A stretch of DNA of 64,000 nucleotides, from positions 80,186 through 144,185 of the forward strand of contig NZ_JAUQOP010000007.1 in the NCBI RefSeq assembly GCF_030580855.1. The letters run 5' to 3'. The translations under genes were made by a program, and so were the position numbers. The notes beneath the pieces were generated by a model that saw only the letters and a program-made list of their open reading frames with translations, was not told where the DNA came from and did not search any database. The stretch comes from Pseudomonas citrullilanati. GTDB taxonomy: Bacteria > Pseudomonadota > Gammaproteobacteria > Pseudomonadales > Pseudomonadaceae. Shown piece after piece: positions 31,540 through 39,931 of this stretch (position 1 is its first letter; each line of letters begins with the position of its first letter).

Positions 31540-32229
31540 ATGCGCTGGAGCCATCGTCTCGCTCAGCTGTGTCTGTCCGCCAGCGTCCTGCTGGTTCCGT
31601 TTGCAGCCCAGGCCGCCACGGAAGAGGACCCTTGGGAAAGCATCAACCGTCCGATCTTCACCTTCAACGATACCCTCGATACTTATGCGCTCAAGCCGCT
31701 GGCCCAGGGGTATCAGTACATGACGCCGCAGTTCCTGGAAGACGGCATCCACAACATGTTTCGCAACATCGGCGACGTGGGCAACCTGGCCAACAACGTG
31801 CTGCAGGCCAAGCCGGCCGCCGCCGGGGTCGATACCGCCCGCTTGATCTTCAACACCACCTTCGGCCTGCTGGGCTTCTTCGACGTAGGCACCCAGATGG
31901 GCCTGCAGCGCAGCGACGAGGATTTCGGCCAGACCCTGGGCTATTGGGGCGTGGGCAGCGGTCCCTACGTGGTGCTTCCGCTGCTGGGCCCAAGCACCCT
32001 GCGGGATGCGCCGGCCAAGTACGTCGACAGCTACACCGGCCCTTATCGCTATATCGACAACGTCTCGGTGCGTAACTCGATCTTCGGCCTGAACATCGTC
32101 GACACCCGTGCCAGTCTGCTGTCGGCCGAGAAGCTGGTGAGCGGCGACAAATACGTCTTCATTCGCAACGCCTATCTGCAAAACCGTGAATTCAAGGTCA
32201 AGGACGGCCAGGTCGAAGACGATTTCTGA
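31540..32229 (+). CDS. mlaA: Outer-membrane lipid asymmetry protein MlaA (VacJ family)
   Basis: Protein of 229 aa. In the family it sits in the outer membrane with porins and removes misplaced phospholipids from the outer leaflet, passing them to MlaC. Signature segments: DPWESINRPIFTFND, NMFRNIGDVGNLANNVLQ and YWGVGSGPYVVLPLLGPST. It has a cleavable signal peptide (AAQA-AT) but no lipobox Cys, unlike the E. coli lipoprotein. GAGGAG precedes the start. A terminator follows. Confidence 0.93.
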   Translation: MRWSHRLAQLCLSASVLLVPFAAQAATEEDPWESINRPIFTFNDTLDTYALKPLAQGYQYMTPQFLEDGIHNMFRNIGDVGNLANNVLQAKPAAAGVDTARLIFNTTFGLLGFFDVGTQMGLQRSDEDFGQTLGYWGVGSGPYVVLPLLGPSTLRDAPAKYVDSYTGPYRYIDNVSVRNSIFGLNIVDTRASLLSAEKLVSGDKYVFIRNAYLQNREFKVKDGQVEDDF

Positions 32230-32250
32230 TAACGATGCCTGATTGAGCGC

Positions 32251-32285
32251 AAGGCGGCCCCCGACAGGCCGCCTTTCGTGTTTTT
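32251..32285 (+). terminator. Terminator of mlaA
   Basis: AGGCGGCC-CCCGACA-GGCCGCCT is followed by TTCGTGTTTTT, 22 bases after the stop. Confidence 0.8.
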
Positions 32286-32575
32286 ACGGCGGGTTCAAGG
32301 GCTTGGACCTTCCATTGGGTTACGCTTCGCTCGGTTCTTATAACTCTCTGTACTTTGACAAATAAAGACCGCAAGCGGCGATCTGCCTGAGCTTGAAACG
32401 CCCGGCGGATGGGAGTACCGTCTGCGCCTTAGAAGGGCACCTCTGATGAAACCGCGTGCAGGGCAACGACCTGGAACCGGTGCGACAGAGAGGCTAGAAA
32501 GCGAATCCAGTAGTGCGTGCAAGGCCAGACGGCCCGGCCCGCTACGCCAACCTAATTCTGGCGCCGTTTGCCCAC
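32286..32575 (+). other. Gene-free 290-base stretch upstream of rssB
   Basis: No convincing coding frame on either strand. A TTGACA-like hexamer (32357-32362, in CTTTGACAAATAAAG) could begin a promoter, leaving a long untranslated leader of about 200 bases before rssB. The leader contains several GC-rich self-complementary patches. A small RNA or regulatory leader is possible but not shown. Confidence 0.35.
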
Positions 32576-33757
32576 ATGCCAAAAACCAGTGCCACGCTGC
32601 TGATAATCGATGATGACGAAGTGGTGCGAGCGAGCCTCGCGGCCTACTTGGAAGACAGTGGTTTCAGCGTCCTGCAGGCCAGCAATGGCCAACAGGGTCT
32701 TCAGGTATTCGAGCAAGACAAGCCCGACCTGGTCATCTGCGACCTGCGCATGCCGCAGATGGGCGGACTCGAACTCATTCGCCAGGTCAGCGGGATTTCC
32801 TCGCAGACCCCGGTGATCGTGGTGTCGGGCGCGGGCGTGATGAACGATGCGGTCGAGGCGTTGCGCCTGGGCGCGGCAGACTACCTGATCAAGCCCCTTG
32901 AAGACCTGGCGGTGCTCGAACACTCCGTGCGCCGGGCCTTGGACCGTTCGCGCCTGCTGGTGGAGAACCAGCGCTACCGCGAGAAGCTGGAGACCGCCAA
33001 CCGCGAGTTGGAAGCCAGCCTGAACCTGCTGCAGGAAGACCAGAACGCCGGTCGCCAGGTGCAGATGAACATGCTGCCGGTCAGCCCGTGGACCGTCGAT
33101 GGCTTCCGGTTTGCCCACCAGATCATCCCGTCGTTGTACCTGTCGGGGGATTTCGTGGACTATTTCCGCGTCGATGAACGCCGCGTGGCGTTCTACCTGG
33201 CGGACGTTTCCGGCCACGGCGCGTCGTCGGCATTCGTCACCGTGCTGTTGAAGTTCATGACCACGCGCCTGCTGTTCGAGTCCAAGCGCAACGGCACCTT
33301 GCCGGAGTTCAAGCCTTCAGAGGTCCTGGGGCATATCAACCGGGGCCTGATCAGTTGTAAGCTGGGCAAACACGTCACGATGGTCGGTGGAGTCATCGAC
33401 GAGGAGACTGGTTTGTTGACCTATAGCATCGGCGGGCACCTGCCGTTGCCTGTGTTGTATACGCCAGACAGTGTTCGTTACCTGGAAGGGCGTGGCCTGC
33501 CGGTGGGCCTGTTCAACGAGGCCACCTACGAGGACCACGTGCTGGAACTGCCGCCGGCGTTCAGCCTGACGCTGATGTCTGATGGCATTTTGGATCTTTT
33601 GACAGAACCTACACTCAAAGAGAAAGAAGCGGCCTTGCCCGAGCGGGTGAGTGCGGCGGGTGGCAGCCTGGAAGGCTTGCGCCAAGTGTTTGGATTAGCC
33701 ACGCTCGGGGAGATGCCGGATGATATCGCCCTGTTAGTGTTGAGCAGGAACCTTTGA
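32576..33757 (+). CDS. rssB: Response regulator with PP2C-type phosphatase domain, RssB
   Basis: Protein of 393 aa. The receiver domain (LLIIDDDEVVRASL; phospho-acceptor Asp56 in VICDLRMPQMGG; YLIKPLED) is joined by a coiled-coil linker (NQRYREKLETANRELEASLN) to a SpoIIE/PP2C-like domain (SGDFVDYF, DVSGHGASSAFV, MSDGILDLL, PDDIALLVL). In Pseudomonas RssB works with the STAS protein RssC; the pair regulates RpoS stability. The ATG at 32576 lacks a strong ribosome site. The stop overlaps the rssC start. Confidence 0.88.
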   Translation: MPKTSATLLIIDDDEVVRASLAAYLEDSGFSVLQASNGQQGLQVFEQDKPDLVICDLRMPQMGGLELIRQVSGISSQTPVIVVSGAGVMNDAVEALRLGAADYLIKPLEDLAVLEHSVRRALDRSRLLVENQRYREKLETANRELEASLNLLQEDQNAGRQVQMNMLPVSPWTVDGFRFAHQIIPSLYLSGDFVDYFRVDERRVAFYLADVSGHGASSAFVTVLLKFMTTRLLFESKRNGTLPEFKPSEVLGHINRGLISCKLGKHVTMVGGVIDEETGLLTYSIGGHLPLPVLYTPDSVRYLEGRGLPVGLFNEATYEDHVLELPPAFSLTLMSDGILDLLTEPTLKEKEAALPERVSAAGGSLEGLRQVFGLATLGEMPDDIALLVLSRNL

Positions 33758-34245
33758 TGAGTACCGGTAGAATCCAGTTCGCCGAGCAGGACGGCACCTT
33801 CGTCCTGAAGTTTGTCGGTGAAGTGCGCCTGACCCTGTGTTCGGCGCTGGATGCGACTATTGAGCGGATCTTCACGGCGCTGAACTTCAGCGCCATCGTG
33901 ATCGACCTGACCGAAACCCGCAGCATCGACAGCACCACCCTGGGCCTGCTGGCCAAGTTGTCGATCCTGTCGCGGCAGAAGGTCGGCCTGTTGCCGACGG
34001 TCGTCACCACCCACAACGACATCACCCGCCTCCTGCAATCGATGGGCTTCGACCAGGTCTTCAACATCGTCGGCGATCCCGTGCCGTGCCCGGAATGCCT
34101 GGACGACCTGCCGGACCAAGACCAATCCGAAGAAGAAGTGCGTATCAAGGTGCTCGAAGCCCACAAGATCCTGATGGGCCTGAACGACTCCAATCGTGAA
34201 GCGTTCCATGACCTGGTGAACGCCCTGGAGCGTCCCGGCGGCTAA
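33757..34245 (+). CDS. rssC: STAS-domain anti-sigma antagonist RssC
   Basis: Protein of 162 aa. The STAS domain in the first ~100 residues has the phosphorylation-site segment TETRSIDSTTLGLLAKLS (Ser59 after Asp58). The tail contains PCPEC and an acidic run. The ATG overlaps the rssB stop (TGATG), so translation is coupled. It is expected to be the partner dephosphorylated by the RssB phosphatase domain. A shared terminator with the convergent tal gene follows. Confidence 0.87.
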   Translation: MSTGRIQFAEQDGTFVLKFVGEVRLTLCSALDATIERIFTALNFSAIVIDLTETRSIDSTTLGLLAKLSILSRQKVGLLPTVVTTHNDITRLLQSMGFDQVFNIVGDPVPCPECLDDLPDQDQSEEEVRIKVLEAHKILMGLNDSNREAFHDLVNALERPGG

Positions 34246-34261
34246 GGCATGCCCACGCCCA

Positions 34262-34289
34262 CTGTGGGAGCGAGCCTGTTCACGAAGGC
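34262..34289. repeat. Single REP element
   Basis: CTGTGGGAGCGAGCCTGTTC followed by ACGAAGGC, one half of the usual pair with a C-to-T change in the loop. It lies between rssC and the terminator. Confidence 0.7.
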
Positions 34290-34302
34290 TTTACGCATAG
34301 CA

Positions 34303-34342
34303 TGAAAAAAGGGCGAACCCATCAAGGTTCGCCCTTTTTTCA
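34303..34342. terminator. Bidirectional terminator between rssC and tal
   Basis: A perfect 17-bp stem (TGAAAAAAGGGCGAACC and its complement) with a six-base loop. Both strands end in a T run, which suits the convergent genes. Confidence 0.92.
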
Positions 34343-34358
34343 TCGGCCTGCCGGGCCT

Positions 34359-35285
34359 TCAGAGCTTGGCTTGCAGCAGCGCTTCCAGCTTCTCCTGGTC
34401 ACGGGCGAACTGACGAATGCCTTCGGCCAGTTTCTCGGTCGCCATGGCGTCCTCGTTGGACAACCAGCGGAACTGCGCTTCATTGAGGTTCAGGCGTGCT
34501 TCGCCCGCTTGCCCCGGCGCCAGCTTGCGTTCCAGCTTGCCTTCGTCGGCGGCCAGTTTCTCCAGCAGTTCCGGGCTCACGGTCAAGCGGTCGCAACCGG
34601 CCAGCTGTTCGATCTGGTTGAGGTTACGGAAGCTCGCGCCCATGACCACGGTCTTGTAGTCATTGGCCTTGTAGTAGTTGTAGATGCGCGTCACCGACTG
34701 CACGCCCGGATCATCAGCCCCGGTGTAGTCGTTGCCATTGGCTTTCTTGTACCAGTCGTAGATACGGCCCACGAACGGCGAAATCAGGAACACCCCGGCG
34801 TCTGCGCAGGCGGCGGCCTGGGCGAAGGAGAACAGCAGGGTCAGGTTGCACTGGATGCCTTCGCGCTCCAACTGCTCGGCGGCGCGAATGCCTTCCCAGG
34901 TGGAAGCGATCTTGATCAGCACGCGATCCCGGCCGATGCCGGCTTTTTCGTACAGGTCGATCAGGCGATGCGCCCGCTTGAGCATGGCGTCGGTGTCGAA
35001 CGAAAGGCGCGCGTCCACTTCCGTGGAGATACGCCCCGGAATCACCTTCAGGATTTCCCCGCCAACCGCCACGCCAAAGCGATCGCTGGCCAGGCCCACG
35101 TCGCCCTTGCAATCCGCCACGCAAGCGTTGAGCAACTCGGCGTAACCGCTCATGGCCGAAGCCTTGAGCAACAGGGAAGGGTTGGTGGTGGCATCCACCG
35201 GTTTGATGCGGGAGATGGCTTCGAAGTCGCCGGTATCGGCAACGACGGTGGTGAATTGCTTGAGTTGTTCCAGCTTGGAAGTCAT
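34359..35285 (-). CDS. tal: Transaldolase
   Basis: Protein of 308 aa, the TalB length. It moves a dihydroxyacetone unit between sugar phosphates in the pentose phosphate pathway. Motifs: [21 protein letters not shown] and the Schiff-base Lys125 in [12 protein letters not shown]; later [15 protein letters not shown]. The ATG at 35285 ([11 protein letters not shown]) was preferred over an open frame to 35342. It stands alone between convergent rssBC and codirectional dusA. Confidence 0.96.
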   Translation of the reverse strand: MTSKLEQLKQFTTVVADTGDFEAISRIKPVDATTNPSLLLKASAMSGYAELLNACVADCKGDVGLASDRFGVAVGGEILKVIPGRISTEVDARLSFDTDAMLKRAHRLIDLYEKAGIGRDRVLIKIASTWEGIRAAEQLEREGIQCNLTLLFSFAQAAACADAGVFLISPFVGRIYDWYKKANGNDYTGADDPGVQSVTRIYNYYKANDYKTVVMGASFRNLNQIEQLAGCDRLTVSPELLEKLAADEGKLERKLAPGQAGEARLNLNEAQFRWLSNEDAMATEKLAEGIRQFARDQEKLEALLQAKL

Positions 35286-35463
35286 GAGCGTGCTCTGTCC
35301 TATGGGTCTGTTGACATTACCCGAGGGCCGGCAGCCACTCAAGGGCGTGTAGAGGTATCCAAAGGCCCCAGCGGCAACAACCTGAAAACGGCTGTTTGAA
35401 AGGCCGGGGCGGTATCGGTAGATACGATGCCAAAAGCGCGCGCAGGTTCAACGCAAGTGACGG

Positions 35464-36486
35464 CTAGTGTCCTTCCAGCAACTGCCCGGCCTGGTCCAGC
35501 AATGCCAACGGGTCCTGGGTCTTGTGAATATCAACCGACAACAACTGGCGGAACCGCCGCGCCCCCGGGAACCCGGTGCCCAGCCCCAGCACATGGCGGG
35601 TGATGTGGTGCATCGCGCCACCGGCCGCCAGGTGATCGGCGATATAAGGCCGCAACTGCGCCAGCGCCTCGGCCCGGCTGATGACCGGCGCGGTACTGCC
35701 GAACAGTTGCTGGTCCACTTCGGCCAGCAGGTAAGGGTTGTGATACGCCTCGCGGCCCAGCATCACACCGTCGAAGGTCTGCAAATGCTCGTGGCAGGCC
35801 TCCAGGGACTTGATCCCGCCGTTGAGCACGATTTCCAACTGCGGAAAATCCGCCTTCAATCGCGCCACCACGTCATAGCGCAGCGGAGGGATGTCGCGAT
35901 TCTCCTTCGGCGACAAGCCCTCCAGGATCGCAATCCGTGCATGCACGGTAAAACTGGTACAGCCGGCCTCATGCACGGTCCCCACGAACTCGCACAACTG
36001 TTCGTAGCTGTCGCGCCCATTGATCCCGATCCGGTGCTTCACCGTCACCGGAATCGACACCGCATCACGCATCGCCTTCACACAATCGGCCACCAACCCC
36101 GGATGCCCCATCAGGCAAGCACCGATCATATTGTTCTGCACCCGGTCGCTGGGGCAGCCAACATTGAGGTTCACCTCGTCGTAGCCGTGCGCCTGGGCCA
36201 TGCGCGAGCAAGCGGCCAGGTCAGCCGGAACACTGCCGCCCAGTTGCAGGGCCAGGGGGTGTTCGGAGGGGTGATGGCGCAGGAAACGTTCGTGGTCACC
36301 GTTGAGCAAGGCGCCGGTGGTGACCATTTCCGTGTAGAGCAGGGCGTGCTTGGACAGGATGCGCAGGAAGTAGCGGCAGTGGGGGTCTGTCCAATCCATC
36401 ATGGGTGCAATACTGAAGCGTCGAGACAGCGTAGGCCGTGAGTTTACTGGGCTAAGGCTCTGTTTATCTAGCATTTTACTCAACAT
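35464..36486 (-). CDS. dusA: tRNA-dihydrouridine(20/20a) synthase DusA
   Basis: Flavoenzyme of 340 aa that reduces uridine 20/20a in tRNA. FMN-barrel motifs: FSIAPMMDWTDPHCRYF, LQLGGS, the catalytic Cys in NLNVGCPSDRVQNN, KHRIGING and NGGIKS. The start at 36486 has only a poor ribosome site and 36474 is an alternative. dusA is a known target of a family of integrases, and a decayed integrase lies directly upstream on the opposite strand. Confidence 0.95.
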   Translation of the reverse strand: MLSKMLDKQSLSPVNSRPTLSRRFSIAPMMDWTDPHCRYFLRILSKHALLYTEMVTTGALLNGDHERFLRHHPSEHPLALQLGGSVPADLAACSRMAQAHGYDEVNLNVGCPSDRVQNNMIGACLMGHPGLVADCVKAMRDAVSIPVTVKHRIGINGRDSYEQLCEFVGTVHEAGCTSFTVHARIAILEGLSPKENRDIPPLRYDVVARLKADFPQLEIVLNGGIKSLEACHEHLQTFDGVMLGREAYHNPYLLAEVDQQLFGSTAPVISRAEALAQLRPYIADHLAAGGAMHHITRHVLGLGTGFPGARRFRQLLSVDIHKTQDPLALLDQAGQLLEGH

Positions 36487-36576
36487 GTTCTGGGCGTGAT
36501 TTCGGGCGTTTTCAGGCGTTTTTTAGGGCTCGGTGGCACGACGTACCACTCCAAAATGACGCGTACCACTTTCGAT

Positions 36577-36841
36577 ATGGCAACTATCAGGGCAAGAAAA
36601 CTGGCAGATGGGTCTGTTAGCTACACGGCTCAGATCCGCATCAAGTGCGATGGAGTGCAAGTCTATCAAGAGAGCCAGACCTTCGCCCGAAAACAGGCGG
36701 CGCAGGCTTGGGCGCGCGCGGGTCCTACCTGGATGAGCCCGGCCAGCGCCTGCAGGACCGCGTTGCGGCCACAACTCAGCATCATTTCGGAATGGCCTGA
36801 CATACATTCACTTCAGACCCTGATGCAATCTCCGGCATCGT
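36577..36841 (+). pseudogene. Remnant of a tyrosine integrase (N-terminal arm domain)
   Basis: MATIRARKLADGSVSYTAQI and the following residues, including QESQTFARKQAAQAWA, are the typical N-terminal DNA-binding arm of phage and island integrases. After about residue 48 the frame shifts: the expected LDEPG-like segment appears in another frame, and the catalytic domain is absent. It lies upstream of dusA on the opposite strand, the position expected for dusA-associated elements. Confidence 0.75.
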
Positions 36842-36843
36842 AG

Positions 36844-37233
36844 CGCTGGGACGTCAGGAGCTACATCGCCAGAACCAATATGGCTACCGTAGGGCACGAT
36901 GTCTGGATGGGAAGCCACGCGATGATCATGGAAGGGGTCAACGTCGGTACTGGGGCTGTGATTGCTACGCGAGCGGTAGTTGTAGAGGATGTGCCACCTT
37001 ACGCCATTGTCGCTGGGGTCCCTGCCAAGGTCGTGCGCTACAGACACGCGCCGGAAATAATTGAACGCATGTTGGCAAGCCATTGGTGGGAAATGGACGT
37101 CGAGGAACTGAAAACGATGCCGCTCAACGATCCAGCTGTCTGCCTTGATCAGTTAGAGCGGCGGCACATAGCGGCAGCACGCTATCAAAGAATCAACGTC
37201 ACTCGTCAGGGCTGTTGCCTGGCGCCTGAATGA
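36844..37233 (+). pseudogene. C-terminal fragment of a hexapeptide (CatB-like) acetyltransferase
   Basis: From the ATG at 36880 the protein reads MATVGHDVWMGSHAMIMEGV, then GTGAVIATRAVV and PPYAIVAGVPAKVV, the left-handed beta-helix of xenobiotic or chloramphenicol O-acetyltransferases. It ends with the HWWEMD segment. The N-terminal half, including the catalytic His region, is missing, and a stop (TAG) precedes the open stretch. This fragment abuts the integrase remnant and marks a deletion junction. Confidence 0.72.
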
Positions 37234-37240
37234 CGAAACG

Positions 37241-37762
37241 TTAACGGAGCGGCAACATCAGCGTAATAGGTGAAAGCTCCGGACACGGGGCGAATCCCGC
37301 GTATTTGGTATAGAAGCGCGATAGGCGCTCATTGAGCGGGTGCACGATTATCGCGGAAGAACCGATGGTTTCTGAGGCGCTGATCGCCCGCTCGATTGCG
37401 TCCTGTAAAAGATCGATTGCAAAGCCTTGGCCTTGGGCCTCCAACGTTATTCCCATCCTGCCCAGTAGCGTCACAGGGTGCACGTTGGGGGAGTTGCGTT
37501 GGTGGCTCTTCGGTACGACATGCTCGCGGGCGATGGATCCGTTCGACAACGTGTAGTACCCCATTACGACAAGTGTCCCTTTCTGGCAGACCACGTAGAC
37601 CACCGCCTGCTTGGCTAATTGGGCTTTGCGGGCTTGCCGTTGAAGGTAATCGTTGATTGATGGCACGCCCGAATCGAATTGATCCAGGATGTGTTCATCG
37701 TTCAGCTTTACTGGGGCGCTCAGCTCCACCGCTTGGGCCTTTCGAGAAGTTGTTGTAGGCAT
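37241..37762 (-). CDS. tacT: GNAT toxin, TacT-like
   Basis: GNAT acetyltransferase of 173 aa. The acetyl-CoA loop region is GRMGITLEAQGQGFAIDLLQ and the conserved Tyr lies near LSRFYTKYAGF. In the family TacT acetylates aminoacyl-tRNA and stops translation. It overlaps the end of the upstream antitoxin gene by 43 bases and shares its strand, the usual antitoxin-then-toxin order. The pairing supports the toxin call over a housekeeping acetyltransferase. Confidence 0.87.
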   Translation of the reverse strand: MPTTTSRKAQAVELSAPVKLNDEHILDQFDSGVPSINDYLQRQARKAQLAKQAVVYVVCQKGTLVVMGYYTLSNGSIAREHVVPKSHQRNSPNVHPVTLLGRMGITLEAQGQGFAIDLLQDAIERAISASETIGSSAIIVHPLNERLSRFYTKYAGFAPCPELSPITLMLPLR

Positions 37763-38013
37763 TTGTTACCTCGGAGCGGGTTCGCTTCCATGGCCTGTTC
37801 GAATGCGTCAAATGCAACGTCGTCGAGAAGGAACAGCCGCTTATCCAGGATGACTTCCTCTGCTTTCTGACAAGCAGCTTCCAAGATAAAGCTGGTCCGA
37901 TCGCGACCGGACATAGCTGCCGCAAGGTCAATCAGCTTTCGTTTCTTTTCGTCCGCTCTCATGTTGATAGGAACGGGTTTCGATCTCTCGATAGTTTCAG
38001 TTGTAACAGTCAT
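37720..38013 (-). CDS. tacA: DUF1778 antitoxin, TacA-like
   Basis: Protein of 97 aa. The ribbon-helix-helix-like N-terminal half (VPINMRADEKKRKLIDLAAA, then SGRDRTSFILEAACQKAEEV) should bind DNA and dimerise. The C-terminal part (LDDVAFDAFEQAMEANP) is the toxin-wrapping tail. It is first in the pair and presumably autorepresses through GTGTAGC repeats upstream at 38082-38121. Confidence 0.87.
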   Translation of the reverse strand: MTVTTETIERSKPVPINMRADEKKRKLIDLAAAMSGRDRTSFILEAACQKAEEVILDKRLFLLDDVAFDAFEQAMEANPLRGNKCLQQLLERPKRWS

Positions 38014-38081
38014 GGTGGGCCCTTCCGTTCAGGTGTTTCGTTGAGGTCCGGTGTTCAGGCTGTAAATGAGTCGAACCGTCC

Positions 38082-38121
38082 GTGTAGCTAGTGTATAGAT
38101 GCGTGTAGCAATCAGCTACAC
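38082..38121 (-). promoter_or_regulatory. Candidate operator of the tacA-tacT pair
   Basis: GTGTAGC occurs at 38082-38088 and 38103-38109 and inverted as GCTACAC at 38115-38121, about 70 bases before the tacA start. Repeated short arms suit a ribbon-helix-helix repressor. The site is inferred. Confidence 0.55.
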
Positions 38122-38145
38122 TTTCGACCGGTAATGTTGGTTCAA

Positions 38146-38622
38146 TCACCCCAACTCCTCAACAAACCCAACCACCCACTCAACCAGCGAGTGATGCAAC
38201 ACATCTCGATTTTCCCAGTCATGCCAATACTCAAGGAGCTCCCCGCTACCGGTTGGGGAAGCATCGATGACGACATAATCGCCCGAGTCATTGGTCAGGA
38301 ACGGCACCCAATAACGTCCCCAGGGTTCCAGGAACTCCTCATCTGGATCGAGAAAAAACTCTAGTGCTTCAACTATTTCACTGGCGGCAAGAAGGCGGCG
38401 GTTGTCGCTTTCCCGCAGGGGAGCGTTCCACGCTTGGCCGTCATGCCAGAGCAGCAATTGAGACAGGCTTGAAGGCAGGGGAGCACCCAGGATCTGTTCG
38501 ATCCGGGTAATATCGGCGTGGGCGGCGGGTGGGCGAAGCGTCGTGGCCACCTCCGGCGTGACACGTTGGTCGATCAGGGCCAGCAGCTCGTGAAGGCGTT
38601 GGGGGTCAGGTTGCTCGTGCAT
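38146..38622 (-). CDS. SMI1/KNR4 family (SUKH-type) protein
   Basis: Protein of 158 aa. The family core is visible: AHADITRIEQILGAPLPSSL near residues 35-55, SQLLLWHDGQAW, then YWVPFLTNDSGDYVVIDASP and a C-terminal helix. The ATG at 38622 has GGAG six bases upstream. SUKH proteins often act as immunity proteins for nuclease or ADP-ribosylating polymorphic toxins, but no toxin gene adjoins it. It is divergent from the cytochrome gene. Confidence 0.8.
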   Translation of the reverse strand: MHEQPDPQRLHELLALIDQRVTPEVATTLRPPAAHADITRIEQILGAPLPSSLSQLLLWHDGQAWNAPLRESDNRRLLAASEIVEALEFFLDPDEEFLEPWGRYWVPFLTNDSGDYVVIDASPTGSGELLEYWHDWENRDVLHHSLVEWVVGFVEELG

Positions 38623-38734
38623 GACGTTCTCCAGTTCACGGCGTGGAATATAGCCGCATCCCAACGACCGCGCAGCGTTCCCAGGCATTGGTGCTTGATC
38701 CCGTGCTGATTTGAAACGACAAGGACAGTTGAGA

Positions 38735-39106
38735 ATGAAAGTAGGCTTCATCGCAGCATTGGGCATGTTATCGCTCGTTCCCCCGTTGCTGTCCTTCGCG
38801 GACACGACCAATGGGAAGGATCTCTATTCACAGCGATGCGCCATGTGCCACGGGGCGGATCTCAAGGGCACAGGTCCCTTGGCCAGGAAAAGTAATCCGC
38901 CCACGCCTGACCTGACTACGTCTTTCTTCCAGAAAAGGCTGAAGGATTATCCGGGCGTCATTGTCTCGTCGATCATATTGCGCCCCAACGGCGACTTGAT
39001 TCCGAGGACATTAAGAGAGAACGGGGTGAAGCTGCCACCGTTTGCCTGGAGGGTTCAGGATCTGCGCGATCTGAACCACTACATGGTGGGGGCGATTTCA
39101 AGGTAG
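38735..39106 (+). CDS. Small periplasmic c-type cytochrome
   Basis: Protein of 123 aa. It has a signal peptide (MKVGFIAALGMLSLVPPLLS, then FA-DTT). The single haem site is CAMCH with conserved GADLKGTGPLARK. A Met ligand is not obvious in the tail (RPNGDLIPRTLRENG), so the sixth ligand is unclear. Class I fold and electron transfer are likely; the partner is unknown. It has no redox operon around it and lies in the accessory stretch. Confidence 0.8.
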   Translation: MKVGFIAALGMLSLVPPLLSFADTTNGKDLYSQRCAMCHGADLKGTGPLARKSNPPTPDLTTSFFQKRLKDYPGVIVSSIILRPNGDLIPRTLRENGVKLPPFAWRVQDLRDLNHYMVGAISR

Positions 39107-39146
39107 GGAGGGTTGAGTCTATCGGCCTGACGGATGAACCATGGCG

Positions 39147-39869
39147 TCATGGGCTCATGGTCATGTGGGTGACGGTCTCGCTGTTGAGCTCGATCAGGCT
39201 CAAGGCGCCGTCCCCGAATGAGCAGCCGGTGTCGATATAGACAACGTTGCCCAGGCGCGTGACGCTCGGCACGGTCGAATGACCGACGTAGAGCTGATGG
39301 ATCCCCTTGATCGCATCGTGATTTCGCTCTTCGATTTTTTCCCGGGCATACAGGGCCATGCTCAACGCGCGCAGGCGGCAGATTTCTCCCAGTTGCCCGG
39401 ACAAGGCTTGTTTGGCTTGCTGCCAGTTGTCACCTTTTTGGGTCAACGGGGCTTCGGCGTGCACGATGCCGATGGTCTTGCCGTCGGGTAATTCGACTTC
39501 AATGATCCAGGGCAGCGCCTGGAGGGCCTCGGCGAGTTCTTGTTGACGCTGTGGCGCCAGTTCATAGAGCCAGGCCCCGCCGTTTCGGGTATGCCGGGGT
39601 ATATCGCCATCGCCGCAGATGCAATCGATGAGCATCTGTTCGTGATTGCCTCGCACGGTGTGAAACCAGGGTCGCGAAAGCCAATCGAGCACTTCCATGG
39701 AGTCGGGGCCGCGATCAATCAGGTCGCCGACGGAAAAAAGGCGATCCCGTTCACCGTCGAACTTCGAGCGCTGCAACAGTGCACTGAGCAGTTTGAAGTG
39801 GCCGTGAACGTCGCCCACGACAAAGTCACGGCCTTCCGGGTTGCAGGGAAATGTGTTGATCGTATTCAT
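39147..39869 (-). CDS. PPP-family metallophosphatase (lambda/PrpA-like)
   Basis: Protein of 240 aa with the full set of PPP metal motifs: FVVGDVHGHFKLL, FSVGDLIDRGPDSMEVL and VRGNHEQML, plus downstream His residues (IVHAEAP, YVGHSTVP). This is the bacterial lambda-phosphatase type, which removes phosphate from Ser/Thr and sometimes Tyr. It is soluble with no signal peptide. It is convergent with the cytochrome gene and lies 62 bases downstream of fic on the same strand. The physiological substrate is unknown. Confidence 0.87.
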   Translation of the reverse strand: MNTINTFPCNPEGRDFVVGDVHGHFKLLSALLQRSKFDGERDRLFSVGDLIDRGPDSMEVLDWLSRPWFHTVRGNHEQMLIDCICGDGDIPRHTRNGGAWLYELAPQRQQELAEALQALPWIIEVELPDGKTIGIVHAEAPLTQKGDNWQQAKQALSGQLGEICRLRALSMALYAREKIEERNHDAIKGIHQLYVGHSTVPSVTRLGNVVYIDTGCSFGDGALSLIELNSETVTHMTMSP

Positions 39870-39931
39870 GCCGGCGTTCTGGGGTCGAAAGTAGGTGAAG
39901 GCAGGAACCGCCTGTATCAGCTGCCGCTATC

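Noticed and set aside
36577..37233. A working integrase or acetyltransferase
   Set aside because: The integrase lacks its catalytic domain after a frame break, and the acetyltransferase lacks its N-terminal half.
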